NCBI RefSeq assembly: GCF_001429285.1
Contig: NZ_LMJJ01000002.1
Location: forward strand, 727-64,726
Direction of reading: 5' to 3'
Origin: Ensifer sp. Root278
GTDB taxonomy: Bacteria > Pseudomonadota > Alphaproteobacteria > Rhizobiales > Rhizobiaceae
Length of the DNA stretch: 64,000 nucleotides
Within the stretch, counting starts at the first letter, position 1; the number at the start of each line of letters is the position of its first letter. Below the pieces are notes generated by a model that saw nothing but the letters and a program-made list of their open reading frames with translations, ran no database searches and was not told where the DNA came from. The translations under genes were made by a program, and so were the position numbers. Below, one piece after another: positions 61,260 through 64,000 of this stretch.

Positions 61260-63607
61260 CGGACACCCAACCCGACCTGCGCCGTCTCCCTGGCCTGAAA
61301 TCGACTGAATGTCGAAAGTGCCTGACCGACGACTTGGTCCATGTTGTAATAGCGGTAGCTCGCCAGCCTTCCGACGAAGGTTACATCGCTGCGCGAGCGA
61401 GCAAGAAGCGCATACTGGTTGTAGAGCTCCTGATTTTCCGGTCTGGGTATCGGATAGTATGGGTCGCCTTCCGAACAGGCGAACTCGTGACAGATGCTCG
61501 TCTTGGGGTGGACTTGCCCCGTGATGTGCTTGAATTCGGTAACCCTCGTATAGGGGACCTTCTCCGAGGGAAAGTTCACGACCCCAACGGGCAAAAGTCG
61601 CCGCCGGTCGTAAGTCGTGTGTTCGAACCGCAGACACCTGTAAGGGAGCCGGCCGTACTGATAATCGAAAAACTCGTCGATCGGCCCGGTGAAAATGATA
61701 TGCGCGTCGGGGAACTGTTCTCGGACATCCCGAAAGTCGGTATTGAGCCGGATGTCGATGTGATCGCTATCCAGCATATTTTCGAACATTTTCGTGTAGC
61801 CATCCTTCGGCATCGCCTGGAATGTGTCCTGAAAATAGCGATCGTCTGTGTTCGTACGGGTCGGAATGCGCGCGGTAACGGCCTTGTCGAGTTGGGAAGG
61901 ATCCAATCCCCATTGCTTGCGGGTGTAGCCCTCGAAAAACGTCCGGTACAAATCCAGTCCGACCTGCGCGACAACGACATCCTTCGAAGTGCGTATCCGA
62001 TCCATCGGCCGCGCCTTGGAGGCGAGATATTGGGCAGCCGCGGCGTCGTCCTTAAGTTCAAGTCCGTAAAGTCCATTGAGGGTTGTGCGGTTGATCGGGA
62101 TCGGCAAGAGTTTACCCGCCACCTGTGCAAGCACGCGGTGTTCGTAAGGCCTCCAAGCAGTAAAGCGCGACAGATAGTCGAAGATCATTTCGCTGTTGGT
62201 GTGGAAAATGTGCGGGCCATACTTGTGAACAAGAATGCCGTGCTCGTTGTAGAAATCGTACGCGTTGCCACCAATGTGGGATCGTCGATCGCAAATAAGG
62301 ACATGATGCTTGCCCTCATTTGCCAGCCTCTCGGCAAGGACAGATCCCGCAAAGCCGGCACCGACGATTACAAAATCATAGGTACGGCGTTTCGACGTCG
62401 ATTTTGCCGTCCTTCGCGAGGCGGGGGCAACCGGCGGACGCGCGTTTGTTTCAGCCGCCTCCTGCACCAGTCCGTTCATTCGCCGGTGCGTCTCGTCCCA
62501 GGAAAACGTCGACAGCAGTTCGTCCGCGCCCGTCAGCCATTTTCCTGACCTGGGCTTGAGTTTGAGAGCGGCTTCGCATGCCTCTACGAATTTACCCGCA
62601 TCAGACGCGAAGAATATGCCGCTGATGTCTGCGTATTGGCGCATGACATCAACGATCGGCGTGGTGACCACGGCAAGCCCGGCGGCCAGGTATTCCGGCG
62701 TTTTTGTGGGGCTGATGAATCGGGTTGCTTCGTTGAGGGCAAACGGCATCAGAGCCACGTCCCAACCGGAGAAGTAGGCAGGAAGGTCCGCGTAGTGCTT
62801 CTGGCCCAGATAATGGATGTTGGGTGCGCGTGGCAGGTCCTCGACTTTGATCTTGGCCACGGGACCAATGAGGACGATTGACCAGTACGGCCGGTGATCT
62901 GCCAAGGCTCTGATCAGTTCGAGATCAAGACGCTCGTCGATGACGCCGCAAAAACCGAGGACCGGGCCAGCGAGGTCCGCCTGATCCGGCGGATTGATCG
63001 GCTGCTTGCGTGCCGACCGGAAATGCCGCACATCCACGCTGGACGGAAAGGGATGAATGTTGTCGTGCATGAGGCGTTTGGCGTCGTAGAGGCTATGGCC
63101 GCCCGTGAACACCACATCAGCCCGTTGCATCAGCTCACGCTCCAGCCCCCCGATATTTGCCGGAGCAAATCTGAAGTTGGCGAGCTCGTCCATGGAGTCA
63201 TAAACTATTGCGGCCGCATCGATATGCCGGGCGAACGGAAACATCATCGGCGTGTAGAACCACAAGATTGGCTTGCGATGACCTGCAAGCTCGAGAAGCT
63301 CGTCAAGCAGTCCCGCCAAACCGGAGTTTCGTTGCGCCTCGGTCCATCCTCTGGGGATTCGGGGTCTAACGGCTTTTACGGTCGTGCCCGCGAAAGAATG
63401 GATCTCCAGGTAGGCAAGATGGTGATCGGTCGGAATGACCTCTTCAAAGAAGTATACGCGCCGCTCCCGAGCAAAGCGCTCCATGAGGTGTTGTGGCCGC
63501 TGCACGACAAAATCCCAGCGCAGGTGTGAAAAACAAATCACCGGTGCGCAAGCATTGCTGGAATTGTCGTTGGTCTTTGGAACTGCAGTTAGAATATCCA
63601 TACTCAT
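61256..63607 (-). CDS. GT4-like glycosyltransferase fused to UDP-galactopyranose mutase
   Basis: A 783-residue fusion. Residues 20-385 form a GT-B glycosyltransferase-like domain (SHLRWDFVVQRPQHLMERFA; TKTPEYLAAGLAVVTTPI). After a basic linker (about 390-408) a full UDP-galactopyranose mutase starts at YDFVIVGAGFAGSVLAERLA, with RRSHIGGNAYD, YGPHIFHTN and the C-terminal FVGRLASYRYYNMDQVVG. The mutase makes UDP-galactofuranose, so the transferase domain may be a galactofuranosyltransferase. The ATG at 63607 lies 33 bases after the upstream GT gene. Such fusions are known in other alphaproteobacteria. Confidence 0.88.
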   Translation of the reverse strand: MSMDILTAVPKTNDNSSNACAPVICFSHLRWDFVVQRPQHLMERFARERRVYFFEEVIPTDHHLAYLEIHSFAGTTVKAVRPRIPRGWTEAQRNSGLAGLLDELLELAGHRKPILWFYTPMMFPFARHIDAAAIVYDSMDELANFRFAPANIGGLERELMQRADVVFTGGHSLYDAKRLMHDNIHPFPSSVDVRHFRSARKQPINPPDQADLAGPVLGFCGVIDERLDLELIRALADHRPYWSIVLIGPVAKIKVEDLPRAPNIHYLGQKHYADLPAYFSGWDVALMPFALNEATRFISPTKTPEYLAAGLAVVTTPIVDVMRQYADISGIFFASDAGKFVEACEAALKLKPRSGKWLTGADELLSTFSWDETHRRMNGLVQEAAETNARPPVAPASRRTAKSTSKRRTYDFVIVGAGFAGSVLAERLANEGKHHVLICDRRSHIGGNAYDFYNEHGILVHKYGPHIFHTNSEMIFDYLSRFTAWRPYEHRVLAQVAGKLLPIPINRTTLNGLYGLELKDDAAAAQYLASKARPMDRIRTSKDVVVAQVGLDLYRTFFEGYTRKQWGLDPSQLDKAVTARIPTRTNTDDRYFQDTFQAMPKDGYTKMFENMLDSDHIDIRLNTDFRDVREQFPDAHIIFTGPIDEFFDYQYGRLPYRCLRFEHTTYDRRRLLPVGVVNFPSEKVPYTRVTEFKHITGQVHPKTSICHEFACSEGDPYYPIPRPENQELYNQYALLARSRSDVTFVGRLASYRYYNMDQVVGQALSTFSRFQARETAQVGLGVR

Positions 63608-63640
63608 TCCGCGCTGAGCTGTTCGTAGGCTGGAACAACT

Positions 63641-64000
63641 TCAATTGCCGCGCGCCTCCTTCTTGGCTGACTGTTCGGCTCGAATTAGCTGGCGAAGTTT
63701 CTTGATGGAGTGGGGCCAAGTCCAAGATCGAAGGACTGCGGCGCGTGGGCTGAAGTCCGCAAGCCGCGACAACATCCCGGCAATGCCGATGTGAAACTTG
63801 TCCGACTTTGCGGTGGCCCCGGTTTGCGGAGTGATGTATTGCTGGCCGCATCGCAATTCGGCGTTGACGAGCACCGGCAAGCCCGCGAGCATGTATTCGG
63901 TCAGGACCGCCGGCGCCCCGTCATCGACACCGCACACCACTCCCATCCGAGCGAGGTTCATCAATCTGTTGACCTCCCCGAAGGAGACGCCAGGAGGTCC
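63641..64000 (-). CDS. Glycosyltransferase, C-terminal part
   Basis: The last 119 residues of a gene running off the right edge. VDDGAPAVLTEYMLAGLPVLVNAELRCGQQYI matches the nucleotide-sugar-binding end of GT4 transferases, with a Glu in LTEYML equivalent to the second E of E-x7-E. It is the first visible gene of the glycan operon. Confidence 0.75.
   Translation of the reverse strand, partial: GPPGVSFGEVNRLMNLARMGVVCGVDDGAPAVLTEYMLAGLPVLVNAELRCGQQYITPQTGATAKSDKFHIGIAGMLSRLADFSPRAAVLRSWTWPHSIKKLRQLIRAEQSAKKEARGN

Noticed and set aside
61260-61637. Long N-terminal extension of the GT4-Gfo/Idh fusion
   Set aside because: It lies entirely inside the upstream mutase gene in another frame and has no glycosyltransferase-like sequence.

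Overview
The window looks like a stretch of a rhizobial (Rhizobiaceae, Ensifer/Sinorhizobium-like) accessory replicon. It has high-GC coding DNA, alphaproteobacterial gene types (HWE histidine kinase, BMP-type and family-1 ABC importers, LysR/RpiR/AraC/Lrp regulators, CsbD and DUF72 stress proteins), and catabolic cassettes separated by gene-poor intervals with pseudogenes and small repeats. The genus is an inference from protein style; no rRNA or replication gene is present.

Region 1 (1-18450, all minus strand) is the most striking part. It carries a GST-like protein, a fused Rieske-reductase protein, and three oxygenase catalytic subunits that keep the mononuclear iron site but have lost the Rieske cluster motif. 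This is the architecture known from the caffeine N7-demethylase NdmCDE. Interleaved are a purine/nucleoside-type BMP ABC importer, an AraC regulator and a one-carbon module: class III (glutathione-dependent formaldehyde) dehydrogenase, GcvT-like folate methyltransferase, MetF-like reductase, PurU deformylase, serine hydroxymethyltransferase, serine-glyoxylate aminotransferase and hydroxypyruvate/glyoxylate reductase. Together they suggest uptake and oxidative N-demethylation of a methylated purine or similar N-methyl compound, with the released C1 unit oxidised or assimilated through folate and serine. The substrate is inferred.

Region 2 (18.5-25.2 kb) contains a LysR remnant, an XRE gene with an internal deletion, a Phd/VapC-type toxin-antitoxin pair with a palindromic operator, a GYD-domain protein, a trypsin-fold protein without its catalytic residues coupled to a LuxR-type protein, a sulfite-oxidase-like molybdoenzyme with an extra N-terminal domain, and a GNAT acetyltransferase. 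Region 3 (25.2-31.2 kb) has a LysR gene divergent from an ArgH-family lyase, an MmgE/PrpD protein and a polysaccharide-deacetylase-family hydrolase, followed by a truncated class III aminotransferase. The lyase plus MmgE/PrpD pairing recalls iminodisuccinate catabolism.

Region 4 (31.2-41 kb) is mosaic: a stop-interrupted XRE gene, a secreted esterase-like protein, a PhzF protein, an isochorismatase-like hydrolase, a broken LysR, an Fsr-type MFS exporter, an IS-end-like repeat cluster, a NUP-family nucleoside protein, an HWE sensor kinase and a truncated alpha/beta hydrolase. A short dispersed repeat with core CGATACATTATGCGAT occurs four times in the gaps of regions 2 and 4. Region 5 (40.9-50.9 kb) encodes an Lrp regulator divergent from an AceE-like 2-oxoacid dehydrogenase E1, then a PRAI-like protein, an RpiR regulator, a sugar ABC importer without ATPase, a gamma-lyase-family PLP enzyme and a PfkB kinase, suggesting catabolism of a sulfur-amino-acid/sugar compound.

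Region 6 (51-55.7 kb) contains small stress-type genes, a duplicated-domain hypothetical, a frameshifted NAD-binding gene, a 55-residue membrane protein and a DUF72 protein. Region 7 (55.7-64 kb) is a tightly coupled glycan operon on the minus strand in which three of five genes fuse a GT4 glycosyltransferase to a second enzyme: UDP-galactopyranose mutase, a Gfo/Idh/MocA oxidoreductase, or a clan-A glycoside hydrolase.
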